Origin: Euclidia mi
Taxonomy: Eukaryota; Arthropoda; Insecta; Lepidoptera; Erebidae
Direction: 5' to 3'
Assembly (NCBI GenBank): GCA_944739405.2
Contig: OX123193.2
Location: 21,627,516-21,691,515 of the forward strand
Length of the DNA stretch: 64,000 bases
The translations under genes were made by a program, and so were the position numbers. Below are positions 32,151 to 43,963 of the stretch, in pieces (position 1 is the stretch's first letter; every line of letters starts with the position of its first letter). The notes under the pieces are model-generated. The model made no database searches and was not told the origin of the DNA. It saw only the letters and a list, made by a program, of their open reading frames with translations.

Positions 32151-34360
32151 TGTTAAAAAAAACTACGATTGACGAACATAGGGATTCATTTCAAGAATTA
32201 AATGTGAATTTTACTCGTATATTGTCACACACTGCTTACGGTTCGAAATTCCTAAGTTGAATATATATTTCCAAGTATTTGTTGTTCAGTCAGTGCTTTC
32301 ATTCGCGAAGTTCGATGGAATTGCCATTCATTACAAATGTGTTGTAACTTTGGACTTTGTAGTTAAGGGACACAGCTTATCTCAGTATGAGTTCCAATGA
32401 TATTTGTTTAACAAACTTGAATATGTTACAAACTCAAAGCAATTTATTGCATCGACGTTGTCTGGTAAGTAAGCAAATGTAATAATTTACTCTGTGACTA
32501 GCGTCGCAATTATTTCGTGGGCGCAATACCACGTCGACTATATTTATGATATGGTTCAGTTAAATTCGCTATTAATTGTCTATTACAATGAGCATTTTCT
32601 GTAATTGTAGGTAAGATTAAATTGGGAAGACATCAAAAAAAGTTAAATTATTTTACAATTGTATATATTTTGTGTAGCATGCAAGCATGTTTGGTTACAT
32701 ACCATCAGCATCATCTTGATTAAATTAATAAGGGTGCGTCCCCCTTCTGAGATAAACGGATACGATTGAGAATACTTGTGGTGGTCAACACGATTCTTTT
32801 CACTGATCTCTTTACTGACCTAATGTGCTCTGTCTGCTACTGTACGATAGAGTACCGTTAGGTCAGTGAAGAGACCGATGCGTTGATTTGCCTTGGGCTT
32901 TAACACCAGCTCTTCCATTTAAGCAGTCTGTAGCTTCAGATCCGGATATTCGATTCCCTGTCAATGACAGTCATCTAGCTATGGAATATTGCTATTCCTT
33001 TGTGTTGTGCAACTTCGAAAATAGATCGTAGCCTACAAGGTGAAGGACTCGGATCGCAAAAGGAACGACAATATGCTTATGATGAATTCAATGCAGCAGA
33101 TATGTTTTTGAACTAATTGTCCGTGACTCTCTTCGTATTTTTGTAAGAAACATAGTATTTTAGGTAAAAAGTAATAACTACAATAAATGCAAGTAATCCA
33201 AATATATATGTGCATTTGTTCAATTATTACAATATTGATTCGACTGTGAATGAACTATATTCATGCAAACATTGAGCTCAAAATGATATGAAAATAAATA
33301 AATGGGAGAAATCAAATTAATTATTTAATTTTAATTTTAATTATTTACATTACGTATTTTTTTAAATTTGTGAAATATGTACATACATCGGTTTGCGTAC
33401 AATTTCGTAACATAATTTTCTGAATTGCTCCGCAATACCTACGTACCTATTTGTTGAATCCTCGTTGCACAGAAAAACCAACACACACCGTAGGAATATA
33501 TGTAACTAATCTGCGTACTAAGCCGTTCTCATCGCTGAATAAACACAAACATTGTGAAGCGTATAGACAAATATACATCGACAATAAATCCCAACATTAC
33601 ATACGCAGAGCTAGGATTTGTTCAAAAGTCATTCGCGAAACAGAATTGTACGCTTCTTTTCATATGATACATATTTTGTATTTTGTTTTCTCTGTGTATA
33701 CGCGAAATTTATGTAATAGAGGCAAACTATCAGATGGATTACTCGATGGTAACGATTACTGCTGCCCATGGACACCAACACCACTTAAGGAATCACAAGT
33801 GCGTTACCGCCTGTTGGAATGGAAAAAGGAATAGTGAAGGAGGAGTGACATGAGACACAAACAACATGTAGAAACACGACAACATTCTATAACTTTTAGA
33901 AAAACCAATAGTTACCTCGTGTGTTTTCGATCGAGATTTCAATTTCAACTTTTTGGCAACATGAACCTAAGGATATTTACTTTTATAATTTTTTTTACGA
34001 GAAATAACAACTAAGGCAAATTAAAACTCAAAGTTGGTGATTTCTATTTATTGAAAAGAGGTGTGGGCTTCATTCCAATTTTTGATTTAAAATATTGTCA
34101 AAGTAACTATGAATACATACAAACATATCGTCTGTTTTATAATACAAAACACAAAATATATTTCAAACTTTGATCATATCTGTATACTGGGTGTAAGGAA
34201 CGGCGTACCGAAAACTGATACCAGCGATTCAGTACATGATACTGAGGCTATTGGTGGTCGATTTTTTTGGAAAATGTAAGAATTAAATAGTTTACATTAA
34301 TAATACAATGGTCATTTTAAATTCATCGCATACAGACAAACAGGATGAAAAGGTGACTTC
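32151..34360. other. No gene seen; possible interspersed repeats
   Basis: Mostly AT-rich. At 32790-32880 TCTCTTTACTGACCTAA is mirrored by TTAGGTCAGTGAAGAGA about 50 bp on. At 33730-33800 the segment with GATTACTGCTGCCCATGGAC looks like a widespread lepidopteran repeat, and so does 34190-34260 (CTGATACCAGCGATTCAGTA). A 127-residue ORF at 33451-33834 matches nothing I recognise. No exon can be supported. Confidence 0.35.
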
Positions 34361-34369
34361 ATTTTATAA

Positions 34370-35050
34370 TACAAGCTTTTGCCCGCCGCTTCGCGCGCGT
34401 TAAATTCGGAGTAACACAGATCTACTTTCAGTTTCAAGTTGTGTGAAGACACTACTGATTATTCTAAATCCTTCAGAAACTCTTTAGGGTACAAAGTAAC
34501 TCGGTCGGTGTCCATGAAATTATCTAACGTTATCTACCGAAAAGTACATAATAACATCACCTTGCATACAGTCAAATGTCAAAGCCATGTTCAATATATC
34601 TCTTTACATTTTCGCGTTTTTAATATTAGATGGGAAAATCGTTTCAGCCGTATAAGCTTATTAAAAAAATTATTAGTTTATATATGCGAACAATTTAATC
34701 AACGTGCACAATATGACATTATGTATGACGTGACAGTACTGACCAAAGTACTGACAGATATGCGATAGCACATGCGCAGCACTCAATTATTAGCACATGC
34801 GTCCTTACTTCCAAGAGGTAAATTTGTGCCGTTCAAACTTCTACCCTCCCTACAATCCCTCCCAGTTTAATTTTTGCAACTTATGGTAGCCTATGTCCGT
34901 CTCCATGGTCCAATATATCTCGATATTAAATTTCAATAAAATAGGTTCAGCTATTTTAGCGTGAAAACGGAACATACATTCATACATACATACACACTTT
35001 CAAATTTATAATTAATATTATAAATTTGAAAGTACTAATGTAAGGATGTA
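34370..35050 (-). mobile_element. Helitron-like element, reverse orientation
   Basis: The right side contains TAGCGTGAAAACGGAACATA and then ATACATCCTTACATTAG-type text, which on the - strand resembles the TCxATACTAATATTATA start of lepidopteran Helitrons. The left side contains CCCGCCGCTTCGCGCGCG, the expected GC-rich hairpin near the 3' end, followed by CTTG where CTAG is expected. No Rep/helicase frame, so it is non-autonomous. Boundaries are approximate. Confidence 0.5.
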
Positions 35051-35434
35051 TAGATTTTACAATCGTTTTCAGTATTCAGCGATTGAGACAATATTGGTTC
35101 ATATATATCAATAAACATTTAACCGTAAAATTGGTAACAAAATCAACAGTAAGGGAATAACTACATATTGATTTTATATTTTGACAATAATAACAAACTA
35201 GTTCAACATATTTTATGTATACATTTTGGCCTAAAACAACAGCCACAAAAACAAATACAAGAAATTGCCAGACTACAATGAGAAAAGTTTTTTCGATAAT
35301 TCACATTCAACCCACGTTCTGTGTTTAGAACAATAAAATAACATAAGTTGAACATGATAAGAATTGTGATCACGAATAAACAACTGTATTACTATACTCC
35401 TTGTTCGGTGAACTCTGTGCGGTATGTAGGCTCA

Positions 35435-35641
35435 TCTTAATATATAAAATCCTTGCGTTACTGACTGACTGACAGACACGCTACAGCCGAAACTATTGGG
35501 CACAGCAAGCTAAAATTTGGTATGTATGTTTCTTGGGGACCGTAGGGGTGTACTAAGAAGGGATTTCCCGAAATTCCCACGGGATTGGCCAAAACGGGTA
35601 AATTTAAAAAAAATGCAGGCTTAGCTGCTGGCGTCCTCTAG
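35435..35641 (+). mobile_element. 207-bp Helitron-like repeat, copy 1
   Basis: Starts TCTTAATATATAAAATCC after an A and ends GGCGTCCTCTAG before a T. TC...CTAG termini inserted between A and T fit Helitrons. The body has the GACTGACTGACAGACACGCT word and a CCGAAACTATTGGGC block shared with the copies at 40147 and 52152. No coding capacity. Confidence 0.65.
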
Positions 35642-36025
35642 TTGTGAATAAAGTAGCTCCATTTTACATGACGATTGCAATGTTTATGTTGGGCCATAAA
35701 TCAAAAGTGTTTTTTACTTACGTTACGCTTTGTTACAAGGATTAGGAATATGATCTAATTACACTTGCACGAGTATTCGAATGTCAATAATGTTTCATCA
35801 TCGATATAATTATCAACAATCAGAATTCTATATTGCAGTACTTTTTCTTTGTCAATAAAATATTGATAACGTCATAAATACATTTGGGTTGTAATGGAAA
35901 GTATACTATTAATGTAGTTTATTATATACATATATATAAATATATATAATATACATCTTGGAAGTAAGAACGCATGTGCTAATAATTGAGTGCTATCGCA
36001 TGTGCTATCGCATTTCTGTCAGTAC

Positions 36026-36297
36026 AGTCATTTTTATTTATATTTATAGACTCACGCCTGTATCCCCGAAGGGATAGGCAGAGGTGTAATATTACACCCA
36101 CATTTCGCCATGAATATTTTGGTCCCACGTAATAGGGGGCGAGCCTATTGCCGTACCGGGCACATTACCAGACTCCGTGCTGTTACTGAGAATTTCCTAA
36201 CGGAAAAACCCAATAACATTTTGCCCGACCCGGGAATCGAACCCGAGACCTCCCAATCCCACGCGCACATTTATGCCGCGAGACCAACGAGGCAGTC
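36026..36297 (-). mobile_element. tRNA-derived SINE with 8-bp target duplication
   Basis: On the - strand the head reads CTCGTTGGTCTCG (A box) then GGGTTCGATTCCCGG (B box), a tRNA-type promoter. The 3' part ends GGCAGAxGTxAxA...GGGGATACAGGCGTGAGTC plus an AT-rich tail and matches the 3' end of the RTE-type LINE at 52350. GTCAGTAC flanks both ends (36018-36025, 36298-36305). The clean duplication indicates a fairly recent insertion into the inverted-repeat arm. Confidence 0.88.
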
Positions 36298-36372
36298 GTC
36301 AGTACTGTCTCGTCATACATAATGTCAAAATGTCACATTGTGCACGTTGATTAAATCGTTCGCATATACAGG

Positions 36373-36719
36373 GAGTTTGGCGATTGGACCGACACAATTT
36401 TTTGGGGGTTAGGGGATATCCTAGTTTTCACCCTAAGAAACCCAGGTCCTAAGTGTACCTGTACTCGAGATACGATTTTTATTTTATGTTTTTACTTTTT
36501 TCTGAATTATCACATTTAAAACGATATAACTTTTTAGTTTATTGTCATATTTGCACTAGATAACTTTTATTGGATGCCCTAATGTATTATTATTCTTAAT
36601 AAAACATTCATTGTTGGGAATAAATGCAAAAAAAGTAATTGTCGAGCTTCAAAACTCTTAAAAATGAAGTAATGAGTGCAAAATATGAAATTCTAAATTA
36701 ATTATAAAAAAACTAAAAG
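36373..36719. other. Probable interspersed repeat, no gene
   Basis: Text such as CAGGGAGTTTGGCGATTGGA and CCAGGTCCTAAGTGTACCTG looks like a dispersed lepidopteran repeat, but I see no ends and no frame. Confidence 0.3.
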
Positions 36720-36858
36720 CTCTAGCCTATGTCCGTCTGACCATGGTCCAATATATCTCTACATTAAATTTCAACAAAATCGGTTCAGCCGTTTTAGCGT
36801 GAAAACGGAACATACATACATACACACTTTCGAATGTATAATACTAGTATGGATGTAG
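36720..36858 (-). mobile_element. Helitron 5' end fragment
   Basis: On the - strand it begins TCCATACTAGTATTATA, close to the Helitron TCxATACTAATATTATA start, after an A. The next ~120 bp match 34880-35010 in the same orientation (CATGGTCCAATATATCT, TTTTAGCGTGAAAACGGAA). Confidence 0.55.
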
Positions 36859-36859
36859 T

Positions 36860-37239
36860 TGGTAACCTAGAAGAATGATGCGCGACTGGCTGCAAAAAGG
36901 AGGCTAAAATACAAATAGATCCATACGGTCAAGTGACGAAGGTCGCAAGCGACCCCTGTCTCAGACGGGAGATAAAACCTGAAACTACTAACAAAAATCA
37001 TATCCGTAACAAAATGCGGAAGAAAATGTTTCATCGAGTTTCATATTGAATTGGCAATATTTTAGTAAAGAGTTTTTGTTTGAAGAGCCCATGTTATAAA
37101 TCAATGAAAAATCTTTAAGGCCAGTAACTACGCTAAACCATGAGTTCCACATCGAATAGATTTTTTTATGAAATTACTAAAATAGTATGTTTGATGTTGT
37201 TTTATATCTAATATTAAAAGGCGTGGTCAAAATAGGATA
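36860..37239. other. No gene seen
   Basis: Unassigned DNA directly left of the DIRS terminal repeat. It therefore contains the original left insertion flank. Confidence 0.4.
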
Positions 37240-37419
37240 TTATGTGTTTACTTAAAAACATAAAGCGTCGATTGAAGAAGGTTTCGTGAAAAAGGTTTTA
37301 TGCTTATCAATTCATCCTGCTATGTTGGTACTATACCTGTTCTCACCGGCCAGTTTACAAACTTCAAAGTTACGACGTAAATCGTAGAACTCTTTTGAAT
37401 TTGAATTATCCTCATAGCG
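37240..37419 (+). repeat. DIRS left inverted terminal repeat
   Basis: Read against 61867-62042 on the other strand it matches through AAAGTTACGACGTAAATCGT, CTCTTTTGAATTTGAATTAT and AAGCGTCGATTGAAG. The outer ~30 bp (TTATGTGTTTACTT...) recur inverted in the internal region at about 61750. Confidence 0.85.
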
Positions 37420-37704
37420 TTTTGTGATTTCCTGCACAACAGCTGCCAAATTCTTTTACTAACAAAAAAAAATATTTTTTCCTTATTGTGTGTGTCTCTA
37501 GGTATAAATAAATATACAAGATTTTGAAGAAAAAGAAGACATCCACCATGCCACGGAGGCGATCTCCGATTCTCGTGGAGAGAAGCGGGCTTACAATAAA
37601 AGCTCCAAGAGCAGTGAAGATGAGTCCGAGTCTGAAGGTACGTCATCACGCCCTCCGAATAAGCGGGAACGAAAACCGTTCTCCATCCGCGTATCGACGC
37701 CCTT

Positions 37705-38310
37705 ATGGAGCAGGTGAGTCAGATAACAAATGTCTTACAATATTGCGTGCCTCTGACCTCTTACAAGCCTGCCTGCACCACTGATACTGCAGTTTTAACT
37801 ACGGCATCCTCGCCGTCCATGCCAGAATTTTTAATTAACCCTAGTATCAGACAGCTGAACTTAGGCGAATATGAGACAATAAACGATATTTCAAAGACTA
37901 TTAAATGTGCACTCGCGAACCGGGTTGAGATCCTCACAAAGCTTCAACATTTCAACGCCGAGGAGTGGAGGGAGGTAAAATACGTAAAGGCTTTACAGTC
38001 ATTTTTGGCTAAACCAGGTTTTACTGAATTATGTATTAATGATGAGCTTTGCCATCTCAATAAAGTTAAAGATTATTTAAGGCCGACAGAACGCGTCCTG
38101 GCTGGTTTGACGCATGGTCTATTGCTACAAAAAGATATAATACGGGATAATTTACAAGACATGGTCAATTGGGCCCACTCTTCCCCGAGAGAATTGACAC
38201 CAGCGAACTTATATACCTACCAAGATTATGTCATTATTTGGACCAGATTCTTAAAATTTTATAAATATGGATCAAATGCTGCAAGTAGTTTGTGGCAAAA
38301 GGGGCGAGTG
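37705..38310 (+). pseudogene. DIRS Gag-like protein
   Basis: The frame carries FLINPSIRQLNLGEYETIN, LQHFNAEEWREVKYVKALQ, FTELCINDELC, LRPTERVLAGLTHGLLLQKD and FLKFYKYGSNAASSLW, a pattern of insect DIRS Gag-like ORFs. It probably begins upstream: an S/E/K-rich segment at 37540-37700 looks like the usual N-terminus but lies in another frame. After about 38310 the reading passes into RT C-terminal sequence in a different frame, so Gag is fused to the wrong place by an internal deletion. Confidence 0.7.
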
Positions 38311-39345
38311 GAATACCAAGGTAGACAAGATATCACTGTCCTCGCAAAAGGTAAAAACAGTAAGCGATTCTCTAGCAGTTGCATTACAAAGACGAACTTG
38401 CACACTCAAACAAGCGCAAAAATTGTTAAGGCAACTGAATTTCGCGAATTTCGTAGTACCGAGAGGTCGACTACATTGCCGGTATTTTCAGATTTTTCTG
38501 CGACGTTTCAAACGGAATAAAAAAGTGAGTCGCTTGATTCCACCACAGGTTCTAGAATACCTGACGTGGTGGGGGGTACAGGCTGTCAAGACCAAATCTG
38601 TTCTGCATCAGAAGCCATACACCCACTTCCTAACAACCGACGCAGCGGATGCAGGTTGGGGAGCATAAATGAACGAGACTATGATTTCGGGTACATGGAC
38701 GGCAGAACAGAGAAAATGGCACTCGAATTGGAAAGAGCTGTTCGCAGTATATGCATCGATTCAGGATCAATTGCGTTATCTGCTGAATGCGCACATATTA
38801 GTCCAGTCAGAAAATCGCACGCTTGTCTTATATTCGCAACGAGGGCGGAACGCACTCCCTAGGATTACTCAGCCTAACTCACAAGCTACTGAGGCTGATA
38901 GACGCGAGAAATATAGTCTTGTCAGCTCATTATCTCCTGGGGAGATACAATTGCACAGCCGATCGTCTGTCGAGAGGAAAACGGCTGTCCGAGTGGCATC
39001 TGTTACCCATTACAACAAACCGATTATTCCATCGTTGGGGCACTCCAGACGTCGACTTTTTCGCGTCTTCAGAGACAGCCGTGGTGAACAGGTACGTCAC
39101 GTTAGACTGCGAAGATCAATTCGCTCTCTTTATCAACTCAAAATCGAAATTGGAATTTCCGTCTAGGTTGGGTATTTCCTCCTCCAAATCTCATTTCTCG
39201 CATACTGGCACATCTGAACAACGCGAGAGGTCAGTTCATAATCATAGCGCCATATGGGAGAAGACCTTTTGGTTGGCCGATCTGAAGTGTCGGGCGCTGG
39301 AGTCGCGATTACAATACAAGGGCTCTCGGAGAGCCTAGTAGACAT
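38310..39345 (+). pseudogene. DIRS RT C-terminus and RNase H, frameshifted
   Basis: CTLKQAQKLLRQLNFANFVV and PRGRLHCRYFQ mark the RT C-terminus. THFLTTDAADAGWGA is the RNase H start, followed by an in-frame TAA (38666-38668), then WTAEQRKWHSNWKELFAVYA, a frameshift near 38835, and NCTADRLSRGKRLSEWHLL and TPDVDFFAS. The catalytic palm of the RT (the xxDD box) is nowhere in this copy. The last part (IWEKTFWLADLKCRALES) leads into the recombinase region, which is cut at 39432. Confidence 0.8.
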
Positions 39346-39432
39346 GGCGACGGGTTTACCACCGCCACAAGTAGACCAACTGACCCTTCAAGCTTGGTAA
39401 CTAGCGACTGGTCGGACGTTGGAAAACGAGTG

Positions 39433-40418
39433 TGTCAGAATCAAGAAAGCTCCCTATAGTGTAGAGACAGTTTTGTTACATAAAAGTGACAACTATCAAA
39501 TCATACTTTCTATTATTCAGTTTGGCACAAGGATATATCTTTAGATTACGTCGTGATTATACATTTACATTTAGAGCCCAGTTCGTAAGGCACCAAAAGA
39601 AAGAACGGGCAATAAAACTCTTAGTCATTCTTTTCAATAAGTAATAATTAACAAACAGTGGTACAGTCAATTTATATCAAATATCAATGTTGTGGGTAGT
39701 TTTATATTACTAGAAAAGTCTGTCTTACAACAGAACATAATAAGCATTATTTAGCATCAACACAATATACTAAATGTATACCACAGGTATATATTGAATC
39801 TCATTGATACAACTTGATCCACAGTATATTATTCTATCTTATATTACAATCTTTAATATCTCACAAACGATCAAACTACCCACCATATCAATAAGATAAT
39901 GATTACACCATCTTACATTGTTTCCTAGATGATTAAACAAAAGAACAAGCAACACAGAATATCGAAACACAGTGGCAGTTAAATAGTCAGAACCATATCG
40001 TACCTGAGCAGTCGTCGAAGGAGAATAGAACGAGCTAGCCGAGCCCGTCGACTTATATAGCCAGCTTACACCTTATTTACACGTTTGACAGTTTAACTGT
40101 CAAACGTCATGTCAGTGTCATTTAAATGCCACTATCCCCTTACATATCTTAATATATAAAATCCTTCGTTACTGACTGACTGACAGACACGCTATAGCCG
40201 AAACTATTGGGCGCAGGAAGCTGAAATTTGGCATGTATGTTCCTTGAGGACCGTAAGGGTGCACTAAGACGGGATTTCCCGAAATTTCCACGGGATCGGG
40301 CAAAACGGGAAATTAGTAAATATGTGCGTGCGAAGCCGCTGGCGTCGACTAGTTATGTATAAATACTTGGATATCAGTAATTTCAGCCCACAGCCTAAAT
40401 ATCATTACATATCTCTCA
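39433..40418 (-). repeat. Downstream (3') LTR with Helitron-like insert
   Basis: LTR sequence is 39433-40146 and 40353-40418 (780 bp). On the - strand GGCTATATAAGTCGAC (near 40050-40063) is a good TATA-type promoter. A perfect palindrome with 13-bp arms and 1-nt centre (40081-40107, ACGTTTGACAGTT) lies just upstream of it and is conserved in the other LTR. Its left edge abuts the DIRS recombinase sequence. Confidence 0.82.
40147..40352 (+). mobile_element. 206-bp Helitron-like repeat, copy 2
   Basis: Starts TCTTAATATATAAAATCC after A (40146) and ends GGCGTCGACTAG before T. The LTR is contiguous on removal, and matches the other LTR exactly across the join (CTTACATA / TTATGTAT), so the boundaries are certain and no target bases were duplicated, as expected for a Helitron. 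Confidence 0.82.
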
Positions 40419-40463
40419 CGGCCAGACTGACAATTACTTCGTCCTCGAAGTACAATAAACAAC

Positions 40464-41837
40464 GTAACGTATATATAATAAAGCAACGTATTCGCATTGA
40501 CGACTCTTATTCCACGTGGTCTAATACAAGTGCTGGTGTACCACAGGGTGGCGTGCTATCTCCTTTACTCTTCGCGATATTCATTAATTCTATCTCAAAT
40601 CAGTTACTTTCTTCCTACCACCTTTACGCAGATGATTTGCAGATCTATACACAGGCTCCCTTAAATAAGTTATCAGAAGCCTGCACTGTTATTAACACAG
40701 ACTTGGCGCGGATCAGTGAGTGGACCAAGAAGCACGGACTTTTAGTTAATCCTGAAAAAACCCAACTAATTATTATCGGCAGTCCCAAACTGGTCTCAAG
40801 AATTAGTTGGTCAAATTTACCGCAAATCTGTTTTGATGGAAAGAGTCTCGTTTTCAGTAAAACGGTAAAAAATCTGGGGATCTACCTCGATGAAACTTTG
40901 TCGTGGAGGCGTCAAATACAAGAAGCGAGTCGCAAATTGTTTGCATCAGCAGGTTCGTTGCGTAGATTACGCAACTTCCTCCCTACTACCACGAAGATTG
41001 CGCTTGCTCAATCTCTGCTTCTGCCTATAATTGACTATGCTGACGTCAGCTATCTTGACCCCACTGAAGAGCAGCTGGATAAACTTGAGCGTCTTCAAAA
41101 TTTTTGCATACGATTTATATTTGGACTGCGCAAATATGATCACGTCTCTGATTTTCGCAAAAAACTCAAGTGGCTGCCAATTCATCTTCGCAGGAATACT
41201 CACATTCTTACATTGTTATATAATGTTCTATTTAATCCCAGTACTCCCTTTTATCTCAAAGAACGATTTAAGTTCCTTCATGACACACATATAAAGTCCT
41301 TGAGGTCGTCTGAGGATCTGACTCTGGAGATGCCGAAGCATTCAACTAATTACTACGACAAATCTTTCACTGTCCAAGCTGTGCGCTTATGGAATGCTTT
41401 GCCACTAGAGATACGAAGAGCAAACACTATGAATACATTCAAAGGTATGTTAAAAAACCATTATTTAAATCCTTAAGATTTTAGAGACATTCATTTACTT
41501 CACTAGTTATTATTACAGTATCTGCATTGTTTAGTATGTATAAAGATATTTATTGCATGTGCATACATTATGTATGTATCGTATATATGTAGGTATAATT
41601 ATTTGGTTTTGTATGTATATATTATGTATTGTATTATATTTTAAAATTGAATGATTCATTTAATATAATACTACACCATCACCATAATATTGCTTAAAAC
41701 ATTCCTGTCCATCCAAAGATTGCCTGGAAGAGATCGCCCTTGGTGATAAGGCCGCCGTTTGTACATAAATCGTAGTTTTAAGTCACTTTAATAATTTACT
41801 GTATTTTGGTGTGCAATAAAGTATATATCTATCTATC
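40464..41837 (+). mobile_element. LINE3: 5'-truncated CR1-type LINE with 13-bp duplication
   Basis: TACAATAAACAAC (40451-40463) recurs as TACAATAAATAAC (41838-41850). The 3' end is GGTGTGCAATAAAGTATA plus (TCTA)n. Same family as LINE1 at 11171. It lies 45 bp inside the 3' LTR of the host LTR element. Confidence 0.88.
40466..41476 (+). pseudogene. LINE3 reverse transcriptase C-terminal half, uninterrupted
   Basis: Open from the truncation point to a normal stop. Motifs: VPQGGVLSPLLFA, HLYADDLQIYTQ (YADD intact), NPEKTQLIIIGS, LRRLRNFLPTTTK, IIDYADVSYLDP and LWNALPLEIRRA. Endonuclease, fingers and first palm motif are absent, so it is inactive by truncation only. The upstream extension of the frame (40322-40465) comes from Helitron and LTR sequence and is not part of the protein. 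Compared with LINE1 it lacks the nonsense codon, suggesting a younger insertion. Confidence 0.85.
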
Positions 41838-41850
41838 TACAATAAATAAC

Positions 41851-42645
41851 ACTTTACTAAACAATCGCCCAACGGGCGCCCTGTATTATGTAACAATTAA
41901 TTCTTACCATATTGATTAAAACCATCTTAAAACTATAGTATCGTTACGTCCGCTACGGCTGTACTGACTTACGTCGTCATCTACTTAGATGACGAAGTTC
42001 AATTATAAGAATAGTATCACAACAACAATGACTTTGTACGAAACATGTACACAAAAATAAACTGGACTCATATTTACAGTAATTACGGTTTCATTTTGTG
42101 AGTCTAGAAATAAGTTTTCTGTATCAGCTGCTTTGATACCATTGTTACAAATTGTATTTACTATTCTATGAAGGGATCATTAACATTCACAATACACATG
42201 TTAAATAAAAGTACAGCTTTAATTTTACAATATTACACCACTGCATTATCCATCCACAAATTGACAAAAATAATATAGTATAAAAGGAGCCACTACGAAG
42301 TATCATAAAAATTTAAGTAACGTTTTTAAGAATAAAAATTTAAAATAGTTAGGTAATTCTGCTTATGGTTGATAAATAACTGAAATAAAATAAATAATTG
42401 AAATTCACAACTGAGGTAAATAATTAAATTTGAATTTACTGATTTACAAGTATACAGGTACCTAGTTGTATGATAACAGTAGTGTAATACTAGGACAAAC
42501 TTTATTCTAATACACTGTCATTGCCATTGCCCTTCCTTTCACATTAAATAGACAAGTAACGACGGTCAATCTCCTTGATACTATCTAGCCCCACACCTGC
42601 TGCACATGAGTCCAGGCTAGAACAAGGCGAAAGACTTCAGCAGTT
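41851..42645. other. Non-coding interior of the LTR element
   Basis: No pol domain is readable on either strand. A small hairpin (CGTCATCTACTTAGATGACG, about 41970) is present. Confidence 0.45.
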
Positions 42646-42649
42646 CGTA

Positions 42650-42955
42650 GGCAATATGATCAATATCATCAACATCAAAATGATCAATATCATCAACATC
42701 AAAATTATCAATATCATCAACATTAAAATTATCAATATCATCAACATCAAAATGATCAATATTATCAACATCAAAATTATCAATATCATCAACATCAAAA
42801 TTATCAATATCATCAATATCAAAATGATTATCAAAATCATTATCAACATCATTATCAAAATCCTTATCAAAATAATTATCGCAATCATTATCAAATTCAT
42901 TATCAAAATCATTATCAACATTATTATCAACATCGTCATCATCGCCAGCATTATC
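42650..42955. repeat. 24-bp minisatellite, degrading to 12-18-bp units
   Basis: Units of the form ATCAATATCATCAACATCAA + AATG/AATT recur about eight times to ~42830, then shorter ATTATCAAAATC/ATTATCAACATC units. ORFs on both strands (repeats of INIINIK or ILMILIIL) are by-products of the repeat and not genes. Confidence 0.9.
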
Positions 42956-43059
42956 ATCATTTTTTTAACCATCGGTAAGTTTATCATGAATAATAATTCA
43001 ATCATCGTCAACTATTTAATCATCAATGAATTAATCGATGTTATCACATTATTATAGAT

Positions 43060-43866
43060 ATTTACAGATACCTTTATATCATCACTGCTACCTACATTAT
43101 CGATCCTTGTCTAGAAAAAGCTTATATGTTATGCTGTGTATGGTTATCAGATCCTCTAACCTATAGTAAGACCGCCCTTTTACTTTCTTTGTATATTTAT
43201 TTTAAAATTGAACTTAAATAGCTTTGTAAGAAAATAAAAAATGTTATCTGTAAAAGCTACTATGTCATCAAAGGATATCTAAACGTTATTAATCCATAAA
43301 TCGTAGCTATCTAAAAGTACAAAGAAGTTTTTTATTATATTCTACAAAAATTAACTGTAGGAAAATCTATAAATGTAACTTATCATAATCAAAATTGATA
43401 TCTATATTAATAATACACTAAAATGTTATCAATCTAGAATAATAAATGCAACAGACCCTATTAAAGCATGTTACTATAATATATCTTTTAACTATAATAA
43501 CAAATGCACCTAGGTATAATACATAGACTTTATTATAGTATATAACTTAACTGCTTCTCTCTCCTAATAGTGTTCCATAATAATTGTTTCCTAATTGTAA
43601 GTCTACCACACCCGTAAATGTACAGTATGGAATGCTATAAACTGAATTAACCTGAATGTGTTGCTGGTACAAATAGTACAATATTATAAATAAATAACCA
43701 GTAACCAAAAATGAACCAATTTAGTTAATAGCTTATTTATGTTATGTTGTATTTATGTTATGTCAGTGAACTGCCTAAAGTTAAACTAGACGCCAATGCC
43801 AGTAAAAATACTCTTGGTAAGAAACGGTATAATAAAAAGTCATGTAGAAAGTCAAACCAGACACTT
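43060..43866. other. No gene seen
   Basis: AT-rich DNA. A short ORF starting at 43744 ends inside the 97-bp repeat that follows. Confidence 0.45.
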
Positions 43867-43963
43867 GCACTGTTGTGCGGTGGTATGGTAATAAAATATG
43901 TTATACTGTTCAGTAATTGTCGTGAAATGAACGATTAAACCAGGTTACAATATATTATATAGA
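43867..43963 (+). repeat. 97-bp direct repeat, copy 1
   Basis: Starts GCACTGTTGTGCGGTGGTAT and ends TACAATATATTATATAG. The same 97 bp, with no gap and a few substitutions, recur at 46819. Upstream and downstream sequences are unrelated. The + strand frame is kept in both copies and ends ALLCGGMVIK...LFSNCR.MND before a TAA. Confidence 0.8.

Larger units (their letters stand above)
34676..36372. repeat. Long inverted repeat (arms ~140 bp), right arm split by a SINE
   Basis: 34676-34818 is mirrored by 35953-36025 plus 36306-36372. Shared words include GCACTCAATTATTAGCACATG on one strand and its complement on the other, and TTTAATCAACGTGCACAAT with its complement. In the right arm the SINE at 36026-36297 lies between two halves that are contiguous in the left arm. 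Confidence 0.75.

Noticed and set aside
33451..33834. 127-codon ORF as a host gene
   Set aside because: No recognisable domain; the end overlaps a probable dispersed repeat.
37240..39345. Two independent DIRS fragments in place of one split element
   Set aside because: Matching terminal repeats, the internal region copying both tips, and AGTG at the two break edges favour one element.
40322..40465. N-terminal extension of the LINE3 reverse transcriptase frame
   Set aside because: The sequence is the end of the Helitron-like repeat, LTR and target site, upstream of the LINE boundary at 40464.
42575..43057. 160- and 124-codon ORFs on both strands
   Set aside because: They are translations of the 24-bp ATC/TCA minisatellite and show only repeated INIINIK or ILMILI words.
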